DNA of 64,000 bases, taken from the NCBI GenBank assembly GCA_900491605.1, contig UESW01005009.1:402033-466032 (forward strand), read 5' to 3'. A program made the position numbers and the translations under genes. The notes beneath the pieces were generated by a model, which saw only the letters and a list, made by a program, of their open reading frames with translations, was not told the DNA's origin and searched no databases. Origin of the DNA: Calamus simplicifolius (taxonomy: Eukaryota; Streptophyta; Magnoliopsida; Arecales; Arecaceae). This document shows positions 1-9,901 of the stretch, piece after piece. How positions within the stretch are numbered: the first letter of the stretch is position 1; every line of letters starts with the position of its first letter.

Positions 1-2612
1 GTTCCAGGACCAGCTAGGTCGAATATGGAGGTCTATGTAGATGATATGCTGACAAAGAGCACCCGTGCCTTCGATCATGTCTCCGACTTGGAGGAAACCT
101 TTAATAACCTCCGTCATTTCCAAGTCAGGCTGAACCCCAAGAAATGTGCTTTTGGGGTCACGGCGGGCAAGTTCCTAGGTTTCATGGTGACCCAGCGGGG
201 GATCGAGGTGAACCCAGAGAAGATCAACACCATACTCGACATGAGGCCACCATCCAGCAAAAAGAAAGTGCAACGACTAACAGGGAGGATAGCGGCTCTA
301 AGCCGTTTCCTCTCCAAATTGGCCGGGAGATACTTGCCTTTCTTCAAGGCCCTGCGAAAGATGAACAACTTTGAGTGGGCGGACGATTGCCAGAAAGCCT
401 TCGATGGGTTGAAGGCGTTCCTGTCCTCTCCACCGCTTCTATCCAAGCCAAGAGACAGGGAAAGTCCCTTCCTCTACTTAGCCGCTTCTTCGGAAGCCGT
501 TAGCTCAGTCCTGGTGCGTCTCGACACCGATGGGACCCAGAGACCCGTCTATTATGTGAGCAAGGTCCTTCATGATGCAAAAGTTAGATACTCCAAGATA
601 GAAAAGTTATTTTCGCCCTGATAGTTTCCGCCCGATGCCTTCGCCCATACTTTCAAGCTCATCCTATCGTGGTGCTCACAGATCAGCCCCTTCGAGCCAT
701 CCTGGCTCGTCCGGATACCTCAGGCCGACTCGCCAAGTGGGCCATCAAGCTAGGAGAGTTCGACCTCTCCTTCCAGGCACGATCGGCTTTGAAGTCCCAA
801 GTTTTAGCTGACTTCCTAGTTGAATGCACTTGGGCGGAGGAGGCGACTGAAGAGGTTGCCAAGGAACAGCGCGAGCCCGAACCAAACGGCGATGGAGAAA
901 ATTGGATCCTTCATGTGGATGGCGCATCAAACTCTCAGGGAAGCGGCGCTGGCCTCATTCTTGCCGGGCCGAGGGGAGAGAGGACAGAATGCACCCTGCG
1001 GTTTCTATTCGAGGCCACCAACAATCAAGCTGAATACGAAGCCCTATTGGCCGGATTAAGGCTAGCACAAGAGTTTGGAATAAGGCATCTCAGAGCTTTC
1101 ACAGACTCGCAACTCGTCTCCGGGCAAATCTACGGAGAATACGAGGCGCGTGACCCTGTTATGACCCAGTACTTGAGCAAGGTTCAGCTTTTGATCTCCC
1201 CGCTACCTTACTTCAGTATCAGTTACATTCCCCAGAGCGAGAATGCCAAGGCTGACATCCTCTCTCGTCTAGCTACCTCTGCCGACGGCATGGCAAGGGA
1301 TGCTTACATTGAATATTTAGAAAGGCCTAGCATAGAGGATAGCGAGGAAGTCCTCCCGCTCACCCAAGAGCCCACATGGATGGATGCCTATGTCTGCTAT
1401 CTCACTAATGGTACACTCCCTGATGACCGTAATGAAGCCAGGCTGCTCAGATGGAGGGCCTCCAAATTCATCCTCTTCGACGGACGTCTATACAGAAGAT
1501 TGTTCTCCTACCCCCTGCTCAAGTGTGTAGGACCCGCCGACGCCGACTACATCCTTAGAGAAATCCACGAGGGCATCTGTGGAAATCATCTAGGGGGCAG
1601 ATCCCTAGCCCAAAAGGCTCTTCTCAGGGATACTTCTGGCTCACTATAAGGGAAGACGCGGCTAAATTAGTTCAGAAATGCGATGGTTGTCAGCGCCAAG
1701 CACACATTCAACATCAACCATCTACCCCGCTGAACCCGCTCTCAGCCCCATGGCCTTTCGCTCAGTGGGGAATGGACATCCTCGGGCCATTCCCTCCGGC
1801 TTCAGGGCAACGGAGATTCTTGCTTGCTAGTCATCATCGACTACTTCACCAAATGGGTCGAGGTCGAAGCACTGGCCAAGATCACTGAAAGCAAAGTCAA
1901 AGCTTTCTTCTGGACGTCGATCATATGCCGATTTGGCTTGCCTCACACCCTCGTCACGGACAATGGCCGCCAATTCAACAACGAAGCATTTAAAGCCTTC
2001 TGTGATGAACTGGGCATTCATCACAGATTCACTTCTGTCGGCCACCCCCAAACCAACGTAGAGGCCGAGGTCATGAACCGCACCATCCTCAGAGGACTTA
2101 GAACTCGGCTAGACAGATCCAAAGGTCTGTGGGTGGAGAAGCTCCCCAGTGTGATATGGGCTTACCACACGACCCCCAGAGCCCTGACGGGCGAGACTCC
2201 CTTCAGTCTTGCCTTTGGATCCGAAGCCGTCATTCCCATCGAGATCGGACTACCCAGTCCACGTGTGGAGTCCTTCAACAAGGAAAACAACTCCGCGCTG
2301 ATTCGGGCTAATTTATACTTCATCGACGAGGCGCATGATCAGGCGAGGCTACGCATGGCGACCTATCGTCAGCGAGTGGCCAAGTACTACAATGCTCGAG
2401 TTCGTCTCAAGGTTTTTCGCCGCGGAGACTTGGTTTTGAGAAAAGCTGAGGTTTCTAAGCCTACAGAGGGAGGCAAGCTATCCCCCAATTGGGAAGGCCC
2501 TTATCATGTCGCCGAGACACTCCACCGGAGGGCATACAAGTTAGAAGAACTCAACGTACAACCCATTCCGCGTACCTGGAATGCGGATAACCTCCGCCAA
2601 TATTATCAATGA
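1..2612 (+). pseudogene. Tat gypsy pol: RT (partial), RNase H, aRNH, integrase; frameshifted
   Basis: The reading frame carries the RT catalytic motif YVDDML near 43-60, then the RT-linked RNase H. A second RNase H follows (LHVDGASNSQGSGAG near 910-950, with acidic residues in NNQAEYEAL, FTDSQLV and AKADILSR). The integrase zinc-binding HHCC region is at about 1560-1700. The DDE core shows WGMDILGPF, TDNGRQF and a downstream AEVMNRT glutamate. A GPYHV (GPY/F) tail ends in a stop at 2610-2612. The frame breaks at least four times: near 20, near 610 (a missing T in a T run), near 1625, and near 1820, where the 4-bp word TTGC is duplicated. It is therefore a dead copy. Together these domains would convert the RNA to cDNA and integrate it. 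No gag or protease is in the window. Confidence 0.88.
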
Positions 2613-2694
2613 AGTATTCCCTTGAGGTATAAGCAATAAAGGAGGTCCCTTCTGATGCCACAGCCTACTCTCCCCCGCACCCAAAGACCAGGTC

Positions 2695-3480
2695 TCTCAA
2701 AAGGAGCTCGCCGGCATCGCGGCTAATGGGACACCACTCGGTCCCGTTACGGCGGTGCCCCTGAGTCGGTTAAAGACCCTAACAACTCCGTACCCGGTCG
2801 AGTCGCCCCTCAGGTGGCACACAAACCTCTGAGGCGGTTCAAAAGGAGCTCGCCGGCATCGCGGCTAACGGGACACCACTCGGCCCCTGCACGGCAGTGC
2901 CCCCGAGTCGGTTAAAGACCATAATAGCTTCATACCCGGTCGAGTCGCCCCTCAGACGGCACATAAATCCCTGAGGAAATTCAAAAGGAGCTCACCGGCA
3001 TTGCGGCTAACAGGACACCACTCAGCCCCGGCACGGCGGTGCCCCTGAGTCGGTTAAAGACCCTAATAGCTCCGTACCCGATCGAGTCACCCCTTAGACG
3101 GCACACAAACCCCTGAGGCGGTTCAAAAGGAGCTCGCCGGCATCGCGGCTAACGGGACACCACTCGGCCTAGGCACGGCGGAGCCCCCGAGTTGGTTAAA
3201 GACCCTAACAGCTTCGTACCCGATCGAGTCGCCCCTCAGGCAGCACACAAACCCCTGAGACGATTTAAAGGGAGCTCGTCGGCATCGTGGCTAACGGGAT
3301 ACCACTCAACCCCGCACGGTGGTCCTCCCGAGTCGATTAAGACCCTAACAGCTCCGTACCCTGTCAAGTCACCCCTCGGGTGGCACATAAACCCCTGAGG
3401 TGGTTTAAAAGGATCTCCAGCACCACAGCTAGCAGGACACCCCTCGATCCCGGCACGGCGGTGCTCCTCCTAATAGCTCC
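2695..3480 (+). repeat. 142-bp tandem repeat in the 3' untranslated part of the Tat element
   Basis: The word AAGGAGCTCGCCGGCATCG recurs, more or less exactly, at 2701, 2843, 2985, 3127 and 3268, with a diverged copy at 3409. The spacing is 142, 142, 142, 141 and 141 bp. Each unit also holds GAGTCGGTTAAAGACC and CCCCTCAG..GGCACA. Copies differ mostly by C/T and G/A changes, and the last is the most diverged. Minisatellites between integrase and the 3' LTR are known from Tat elements. The array is not coding. Confidence 0.9.
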
Positions 3481-4123
3481 ATAGGCATTCAGGTCGCCCT
3501 TCATATGGAACCCAGATCATGGAGATAGCTCCGGAAGGCTCCGTGTGGCCCTCGCAGACTTTAGGTTGGCCGGCTCAGCCACAGCCTTTCCCGGTCGACC
3601 CTGACCGACTCAGGCACCTCCAACACTGACCGAGTCGGCGTAAGCCACCCCGATCAGCCCCGCTCGTCCTTGGCGCCCTCGCAATGGCCAAATCGGCCTT
3701 GACCATCTCTGTCTACAGCATCGTGAGGCCTCTTGAGTAACCTTCCACATGGCCGACTTACATTCCGGGGATGCATTCTAACATCATCCGATCCAAAGTC
3801 GCAGTTTAGCTGCGGCATGGTCAACATATGCAACATTTGAAGCTAAGAAAACATTTCAGAAGATGCAACGTTTAGCCATGACGTTCTCAGCATATGCAAT
3901 TCGGCCGCGTGAAGTAAAAACACAGTTAGGCATTTTTTCCAAAAGAAGAAGGAATGGATAAAGCAAAGTTTAATAAAAATCTCTTCTTTATTAGTAATCA
4001 AGAAGAGGTACCAAATTGAGAAGCTTTGACAGAAAAGTTTCTTCATTAACAGTCAAGGGTAAGTACAAAATTGGGCCTAAAGCCGGTTACACAAGATAAA
4101 GAAGAAAAATGGACAGTGGGTCT
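3481..4123. other. Non-coding spacer of the Tat element, including the 3' UTR of the opposite-strand gene
   Basis: No convincing coding sequence on either strand. The left part is GC-rich and has decayed pieces of the 142-bp repeat. From about 3840 the composition turns AT-rich, and it reads best as the 3' UTR of the minus-strand gene that stops at 4124. Confidence 0.5.
3987..3992 (-). terminator. Probable poly(A) signal (AATAAA) of the opposite-strand gene
   Basis: The plus strand reads TTTATT, so the minus strand reads AATAAA, 132 bases after the stop codon at 4124-4126. The position and AT-rich context fit a plant polyadenylation signal. The role is inferred. Confidence 0.5.
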
Positions 4124-6448
4124 TCAAGGCTCGCCGGGGCTGGGCTTCTTCTCGTCCTCTTTCTCTGCTGGCTCCTCATCAAGCTCCCCAGGCCGGATGT
4201 CTTCAAGTTCAGCAACGTCGATCTCGAGGGCCGCAGATACCTTGACCTTGCACATCTCAAAGCCTTGAACATAAGCATCGAGGCTGGCCTCGATGACTTC
4301 CTGCTTGAACTCCGGTGAGGCCTTGTAATTGGAGACGGCCTGCCCCACCTCGGCTTCAGCCCGCTGCGCTTTGGCCTCGGCCTCCCAGGCCCTGTTCTCG
4401 GCTTCTTTGGCACAGGCACTAGCCTCATCGGCATAGGCCACCGCCCCGGCCTTCTCCGAGACCGCTTCCGCTGCCGCTTTCTCCGTGGCAGCGGCCCTCT
4501 CCCCTGCAGCCCGGACCTCCTCCTCGGCACTTTGGAGCCATCGGGCCAGCTCTTCATTCTGCGCTGCGGCAGCCTTCGACCTTTCTAAGGCCAACTCCAT
4601 TTTGGCCTCAGCTGCGGAGGCCCGGCTCTCCATCTCCCTTAGGCGGCCGGCCGCGCTCTCCTCCAGGGCTGAGGCCTCTTGATGAAGGCGAGCAAGGCTC
4701 TCGGCCTGTGCCATGCTCTCCTTCTTATATTTGTCGGCCCTCGCCAGGGCCTTGATTATCGTATTTGAGGAATGGGCGAGTGCCTCACGAAGACCAATTG
4801 CGCCATTGGCCATCTGTAGCAGAGGAAACATGTTAACTACGGGAAGAAAAAAACATTGGGGAAAATGAGGAAGATTCAAAAAGTACCTGGACAACGGCGA
4901 CCATGACCATATCCAGGAGTGGGGAGTGGCTCAATCCCCGCATCTCCTCTTCGAACTCGGCGGTCCGAACTCCCGACAGGAGGAGGGAGGCTTGTGCGGT
5001 GTCCGCCATCGTGCCGATTGTAGGGACCAGCCATGTCTGTCCCTCCTGCGGACCTTCAGCTTGGGGGTGGGCCGGGTGACGGGCCAGTTGAGGGGATGAG
5101 CTCCTCGGCTCACCCCTCCGCTTCTCGGTCGCCTTCGCCCCGTCCCGAGCCTTCCTGGCGACTCGCTCCCACTCACCGGCAGTTGGGGGAGCACTCTCCC
5201 TCCCCGGCTCTGTAGTAGCCGGGGTGCCGACGGCGATGGTAACCCGTCCCGCCTCGGGCACATCGGCGGCGGGGGGGTTTCCTCCTCATCCAAGACCACC
5301 ACCGTCGTTTCGGTGGTGGTTGGGATCTCCCCTTCTTCAACTTCAGCCCTAGCTGGCTTCGAAGCTGCTCCGCCGACCGGCTTCTTCTCAATCGGCTCCT
5401 CCGCAGGCGCTGGGGCCATGAGGGCTACGGCCGGCCTGGCTGGCTCCCTTCTTCAAATTCTTTTCACCGGCCTGGATGGCTCTCCGGTCGCCTGCCTCTT
5501 CTGCCTCAAAATGGCCTCGAAATCGCTGGTGGAAACCTTCATTGCTGCACAGAAAAGAATATGGGCATTAGTGGCGGCATACAGTAAATCGAAGGATAGG
5601 ACAGAAGGATTCAGGCATCAAGCTCACCAGTCGCCGGGGCTAATTCGGCTTCTACCAGGTTCTCCTCGGACAGGAGTTCCTTGTAGCCAGGGATTTGACA
5701 GTTGGACAGTTGGGTGAATAGTTTCTTATCCCTATCCCTTACGGTGGAATCTTCGTTGGAGCTAGTATCGAGCTCCCTCCAAGCGGCCCTTACCCCCTCG
5801 ACGTGGGCAAAAAGAAATCTAGGTTTCCACCCCCTAATTTTGGACGGGAGGCCTAAGGGGAAAGCTCTACCCGGCCTGGCGGTAAATGCCCATCAGGCAC
5901 CCTCACCTTGACGGCGGAGCTTATAGAAAGCTCGGAACAGAGATAGCCCTGGGCGGGCCCCCTCGAAATGACAAAGGATGACAAAGGCGCAGTGATCCGA
6001 ATCGAGTTCGGAGTCAACTGTGCCGGCACTAACCTATACCTATCGAAGAGATTAAGGAAAAAAGGATGGAAAGGAAGGCGCAGCCCGCATCGGAAGAACT
6101 TCTCGTATAGAGCGATCCGACTGGATGGTCAGAGGTCACCCTGTCTTCGGGCCTCGGCGCGGACAGGCCAATGAAGTTAGGGACCAGGTATTTAGCCCTA
6201 ACGGCCTCTACGTCCTTAGAGGTCATGGTTGAGGCCACTCCCGCTGGACCCGCTGGATCAGAACTCACCGTCGGAGGAAGCGCCAGATGGCGAGAGGACA
6301 AGGGGACTGCCCTAATAGGAGGACCGGAGGTGGTCGGAGGTCCTATTGCCCCCGACCGAGGCATTCGACTACTAGCTACAGGGGCCTGGTTTTTACTGCT
6401 AGATTGGGAAGACTCTTCTACGAGTCTCTTGCCCTCCCATAATGGCAC
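4124..6448 (-). pseudogene. Spliced opposite-strand gene of the Tat element (putative gypsy-type transposon/gag-like coiled-coil protein), frameshifted
   Basis: Three exons can be read on the minus strand: about 6448-5628, 5544-4887 and 4813-4124. They are separated by short GT-AG introns, 5545-5627 (83 bp, GTGAGC...GTGCAG) and 4814-4886 (73 bp, GTACTT...CTACAG). Both junctions keep phase. Exon 1 encodes a proline/serine-rich head, then a block with LYEKFFRCGLRLPFHPFF, VILCHFEG, LFRAFYKL and GWKPRFLFAHVEGVRAAW. This resembles the plant 'putative gypsy type transposon' domain (Transposase_28 type). Exon 3 is a long Ala/Glu-rich coiled coil ending in an acidic tail (VIEASLDAYVQGFEMCK near the C end). 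Frameshifts occur near 6110, 5990, 5880 and 5450, and probably once more between 5420 and 5260. The function of this protein family is unknown to me. The TATA box at 6580 and AATAAA at 3987 suggest independent expression. Confidence 0.72.
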
Positions 6449-6579
6449 GGCGGTCCATAGGTGAAGTAAGGGATGAAACTAACCTGGGAATTGGAAGGAC
6501 TCATGTAGAAGAACTCAGGGAAGAAGAAAGTGGAAGAAAGCAATGGCAGTGTAAAGGTTTCCATAGGCTCTTGTAATGC

Positions 6580-6586
6580 TTTTATA
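6580..6586 (-). promoter_or_regulatory. TATA box of the opposite-strand gene
   Basis: The minus strand reads GGCTATAAAAGC. The TATAAAA core lies about 132 bases upstream of the ATG at 6448, which would give a leader of roughly 100 bases. The match to the plant TATA consensus is strong; its use is inferred. Confidence 0.6.
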
Positions 6587-6879
6587 GCCTCCACCATCGG
6601 CTAACGCCGCCCGAGATCCTGCCATGTGGCATGCGTCCATTGCATTACAGGCTGCCAGCCGGAAATCTCACCTGCGCCCGAGGTGTGCCGCCTTGATTCA
6701 TTCCAAAAGGTGTGATCCCTGGCCAATCGTGGGACTTAGAAAATAGAGCGGCAATGATGGTCCTTGCCTTTTTCCATCCCCGATGAGCTCTCTCTCGGAG
6801 TGATTCGGCACCAACATCAGCCTCACCTAACGCATGATTGCAGGAGATCTTCGAAGCGACATTTTCTCGGGATAAAGCG

Positions 6880-7990
6880 CCAGCTCATCAAACCATTCCT
6901 AGTCGGCCCTTCTCGGCCCCGGCATCTCTAGTCCGCCTAGCCAGCCCCGACCATTCCTGGTTGGCCCTTCTCGACCCCGGTGTCTCCAGGCCTACTGAGT
7001 CGGCCCTGGCGTCTCCAAGCCCGCCGAGTTGGCCCCGACCATTCCTGGTCGGTCCTTCTCGGCCCCGGCGTCCCCAGGCCTGCCGAGTCGGCCCCGACCA
7101 TTCCTGGCCGGCCGTTCTCAGCCCCAGCATCTCCAAGCCCATCGAGTCGGCCCCAACCATTCCTGGTCGGCCCTTCTCGGCCTCGGCGTCTCCAAGCCTG
7201 CCGAGTCGGCCCCGACCATTCCTGGTCGGCCCTTCTCGGCCCCGGCATCTTAGTCCGCCGAGCCAGCCCCGACCATTCCTGGTCGGCCCTTCTCGGCCCC
7301 GGCATCTCCAGGCCTGCCGAGTCGGCCCCGACCATTCCTGGTCGGCCCTTCTCGGCCCCGGCGTCTCCAAGCCCGCCGAGTCGGCCCCGACCATTCCTGG
7401 TCGGCCTTCTCGGCCTCGGTGTCCTCAGGCCTACCGAGTTGGCCCCGACCATTCCTGGCCGGTCCTTCTCGGCCCCAGCGTCTCCAAGCCCGCCAAGTCG
7501 GTCCCGACCATTTCTGGTCGGCCCTTCTCGGCCCCGGCATCTTCAAGCCCACCGAGTCAGCCCCGACAATTCCGGGTCGGCCCCTCTCGGCCCCGGCATC
7601 TCCAAGCCTGCCGAGTTAGCCCCGACCATTCCTGGTCGGCCCATTTGGCCCAGGCATCTCCAAGCCCGCCGAGTCGGTCCCGACCATTCCTGGTCGGCCC
7701 TTCTCGGCCCCGGCGTCTCCAAGCCTGTCGAGTCATCCCCGACCATTCCTGGTCGGCCTTGTTCGGCCCCGCGTCTCCAAGCCCGCCGAGTCGGCCCCGA
7801 CCATTCCTGGTCGACCCTTCTCGGCCCCAGCGTCTCCAAACCTACCGAGTTAGCCCCGACCGTTCCTGGTCAGCCCCGTTCAGCCCCGGTGTCTCCAAGC
7901 CCACCGAGCCAGCCCCTACCATTCCTGGTCCTGTCCCACTTCCTAGTCGGCGAGGCTGGCCCCGGCCATCCCTGGTCGACCCAACTAAGC
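6880..7990 (+). repeat. 59-bp tandem repeat array with a hairpin in each unit (about 18 copies)
   Basis: The word ACCATTCCTGG (with variants) recurs from 6892 to about 7918 at 58-59 bp spacing, with one interval of about 88 bp. A typical unit also has CTTCTCGGCCCCGGC, GTCTCCAAGCC and GCCGAGTCGG. CCGACCA and TGGTCGG flank a TTCC loop, so each unit can form a short hairpin. The unit is very GC-rich and lacks stop codons on both strands. Because 59 is not a multiple of 3, long open frames appear in several frames at once; these are artefacts, not genes. It probably lies inside the U3 of the Tat 3' LTR. Confidence 0.9.
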
Positions 7991-8605
7991 CTCGACTCCC
8001 TCGGGAGAGTCGAGACTTTCCGGTTTTCTCCAAATCTGCCCCAACACGGCCCTGGTAGCTCAGGACGCCACCTCTCTGACCTGCGCCGCCTGACAACGCC
8101 AGATCCAACTACCCACTGGCCACACTGCTGATGGGACTGGACCCAACTACCCAATAGCCCCGCTAGCTGATAGGACTTAGCCCACCAACCGTCGTTTTCT
8201 CCTCTCCGATGGGACAGGACCACCAACCAGCCTAGGTTTCACACAACTCCCAAGAACTCCGTGGACATTCCCTTTTCATGGAATCCCACGTGATCATGAA
8301 GATGTCAACCCCTATAAAGAGGTGAATCCACTCAGTAATCAGGTATGAGCAATAACCCCAAGAAATCGCTATCCTAACACCCAGAAAGGAATCCCTCCTC
8401 CCCGGGAACACCTTTTTCATCTGAAAAGAGCTCATTCGAGCTCCTCCTCTGCTGTGACCTCGATTGCTGACTTGAGCGTTGGAGGGTCCCACCGGAGAAT
8501 CCCTCCGGTTCTGGGGCTTTTTGCAGGAAACTCGGTGAAGCAAAGATCCTCCGATCAATCCGCTTTCTCATCCCAACGTTCAGGATCAGTGATCGGGCGT
8601 CATCA
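7990..8605 (+). mobile_element. 3' part of the probable Tat LTR (end of U3, R, U5)
   Basis: A TATA box (CCCCTATAAAGAGG, core 8313-8318) is followed by a pyrimidine-rich stretch. Then comes GACTTGAGCGTTGGAGGGTCC and a CCGG-rich segment of the kind seen in U5 of Tat LTRs (recalled, not searched). The sequence switches to a copia PBS at about 8606, preceded by GGGCGTCATCA, which gives a CA end at 8602 or 8605. It shows no similarity to the 3' LTR of the copia element at 27476, so it is not the copia's own 5' LTR. Confidence 0.5.
8313..8318 (+). promoter_or_regulatory. TATA box in the probable Tat LTR
   Basis: CCCCTATAAAGAGG sits about 290 bp before the presumed LTR end, the usual place for an LTR promoter. 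Activity is not known. Confidence 0.5.
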
Positions 8606-8617
8606 GGTATCAGAGCC
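8606..8617 (+). promoter_or_regulatory. Primer-binding site (initiator tRNA-Met type) of the host copia
   Basis: GGTATCAGAGCC matches the usual copia PBS (TGGTATCAGAGC) except for the first base. It lies 28 bases before the gag-like frame, as expected when it directly follows a 5' LTR. Here the expected LTR is replaced by Tat sequence. Confidence 0.7.
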
Positions 8618-8645
8618 TTCTCTGATCCGTGAGGGATAGTAAACC

Positions 8646-9640
8646 ATAGAAGCAAGCAGCAGTTTTACTACTAAGGCTCCCATTTTAATGGCTTATCAAG
8701 TTTGGTCTATCAAAATGAAGGCATACCTGAGAACATTTGATCTCTGGGATGCTGTTGAGCATGGCATAGATCCACCTCCTTTGGCTGCAAATGCAACTAT
8801 GAACCAGATTAGGTGTCATACAGAGGAAGTGACAAAAAATACAAGGCATTAACCGGTATTCATTCTGCTGTGTCTGAAGAAATTTTTACAAGAATTATGA
8901 CTTGTCAAACTGCAAAGGAAGCCTAGGATAGAATCAAGGAGTTACAAGGTGATACAAAGGCAAAGCAAATTGAAGTGACTAATCTCAAAAGGGAGTTTGA
9001 AATTCTCAGGATGAAAGACATAGAAACAGTGAAGGAGCTTTCTGACAGGGTGATGAAAGTGGTGAACCAAATTAGGATACTTGGTTAAGAACTTACAGAG
9101 AAAAGGATTGTAGATAAGGTTCTTGTGAGTTTACCAGAGAAATTTGAGAATAAAATTTCTTCTCTGGAAGACTCAAAGGACATGTCCAAAATAACATTCT
9201 CCGAACTTATGAATGCTCTCCAAGCCATTGAACAAAGGAAAGCTCTAAGGCAAGAAGTTTCTGTTGAAGGTGCTTTAGTTGCTAATGATATGGGAAAGAG
9301 TCAGCTCAAAGAGAGTTGTAAAAAGAAATAACTTTTTGAAAGAAAAGGAAAGGAGAAGAGAGTTTTTGAAAGAGACCAACAAAGCAGCAATTATAAAGGC
9401 AAGAGAGAGCCTTATCCTCCATGTCCTCACTGTGGAAAGAGGACACATACAGCAAGCTATTGCTGGTTTAGGCCTGGTGTTAAATGCAGGTCATGTAAGC
9501 AATTCAAGCATGTTGAAAAGGTTTGTAAAGCTAAGGCAAATCAACATCAAAAGGCCCAAGTTGCTGAGAATATGGATCAGGAGGAAGAAAAGTTGTTTGT
9601 GGCTGCTATGGAGGATAGTTGTTTGTCAGCAAAATTCTAG
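8646..9640 (+). pseudogene. Copia gag with zinc knuckles, broken
   Basis: Translation in shifting frames gives a copia gag (UBN2-type): YQVWSIKMKAYLRTFDLWD near 8695-8750, a middle helical part near 8860-9270 (LVSLPEKFENKISSLED at about 9123), and a cysteine-rich end, CPHCGKRTHTASYCW followed by CRSCKQFKHVEKVC, near 9420-9530. The probable start codon at 8646 reads ATA instead of ATG. In-frame stops occur near 8922 and 9086, and there are frameshifts near 8840 and 9320. Intact gag would form the particle and bind RNA. The end is taken as the TAG at 9638. Confidence 0.8.
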
Positions 9641-9901
9641 GTTCGAACTCTTGACTCTTGACAAATCCTACTCTTTCAAGGTTGGACATGGAAATGGAGA
9701 GCTTGTTGAGGTAAAGGGCAAAGGGGTAGCTGCCATTGAGATACCAACAGTATTAGGTACATTTATGATGTTTTATATGTGCCTAATTTAAGTCAAAGTT
9801 TAATTAGTGTTGGTCAACTTTTAGATAATGGTTACTCAGTGCACTTTCATGATGAATATATTGATATAGTTGATAAATTTGAAGTCAAATTATTTACTAT
9901 T
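9641..9901 (+). pseudogene. Copia protease to GAG-pre-integrase start, interrupted by the LARD insertion
   Basis: The segment ends with LYVPNLSQSLISVGQLLDNG, typical of the stretch between protease and GAG-pre-integrase in copia elements. Its frame is cut at 9901 by the LARD LTR and resumes at 24850. The protease DSG motif cannot be seen, so the first part is decayed. Confidence 0.75.
9897..9901 (+). repeat. Target-site duplication, left copy (LARD insertion)
   Basis: CTATT directly before the TG of the LARD LTR. The right copy at 24850-24854 reads CTGCT, so the two differ by two transitions. The copia frame is kept when exactly one 5-bp copy is removed, which supports the boundary. Confidence 0.7.

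Larger units (their letters stand above)
1..8605 (+). mobile_element. Ty3/gypsy retrotransposon, Tat lineage, 3' part (5' end outside window)
   Basis: Seen: pol ending in RT, RNase H, a second RNase H and integrase (1-2612), a 142-bp minisatellite (2695-3480), an opposite-strand spliced gene (4124-6448), a 59-bp array and a region with a TATA box that looks like an LTR, ending at about 8602-8605. A second, aRNH-type RNase H before integrase and a long, repeat-rich 3' untranslated part with an extra ORF are known traits of the Tat lineage of Ty3/gypsy elements. The right edge is placed where copia-type sequence (PBS then gag) begins. The start of the 3' LTR is unclear, somewhere between 6.5 and 6.9 kb. 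The left LTR lies outside the window, so the LTR pair and the TSD cannot be checked. Confidence 0.75.

Noticed and set aside
2695..3480. A CRISPR-like array
   Set aside because: Units are direct repeats without unique spacers, in a plant retrotransposon.
4071..5717. Plus-strand open frames such as 4071-4318, 4485-4682 and 5313-5717
   Set aside because: Shadows of the minus-strand spliced gene, which has splice sites, recognisable blocks and a coiled coil.
6838..8131. Several long open frames on both strands (up to about 400 codons) rich in Pro/Arg/Ser
   Set aside because: They are translations of the 59-bp GC-rich repeat, which is stop-free on both strands; since 59 is not a multiple of 3 each frame shows the same words. 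No start context or domain.
8344..8605. The copia's own 5' LTR
   Set aside because: No similarity to the copia 3' LTR at 27476; GC-rich gypsy-like U5 instead.
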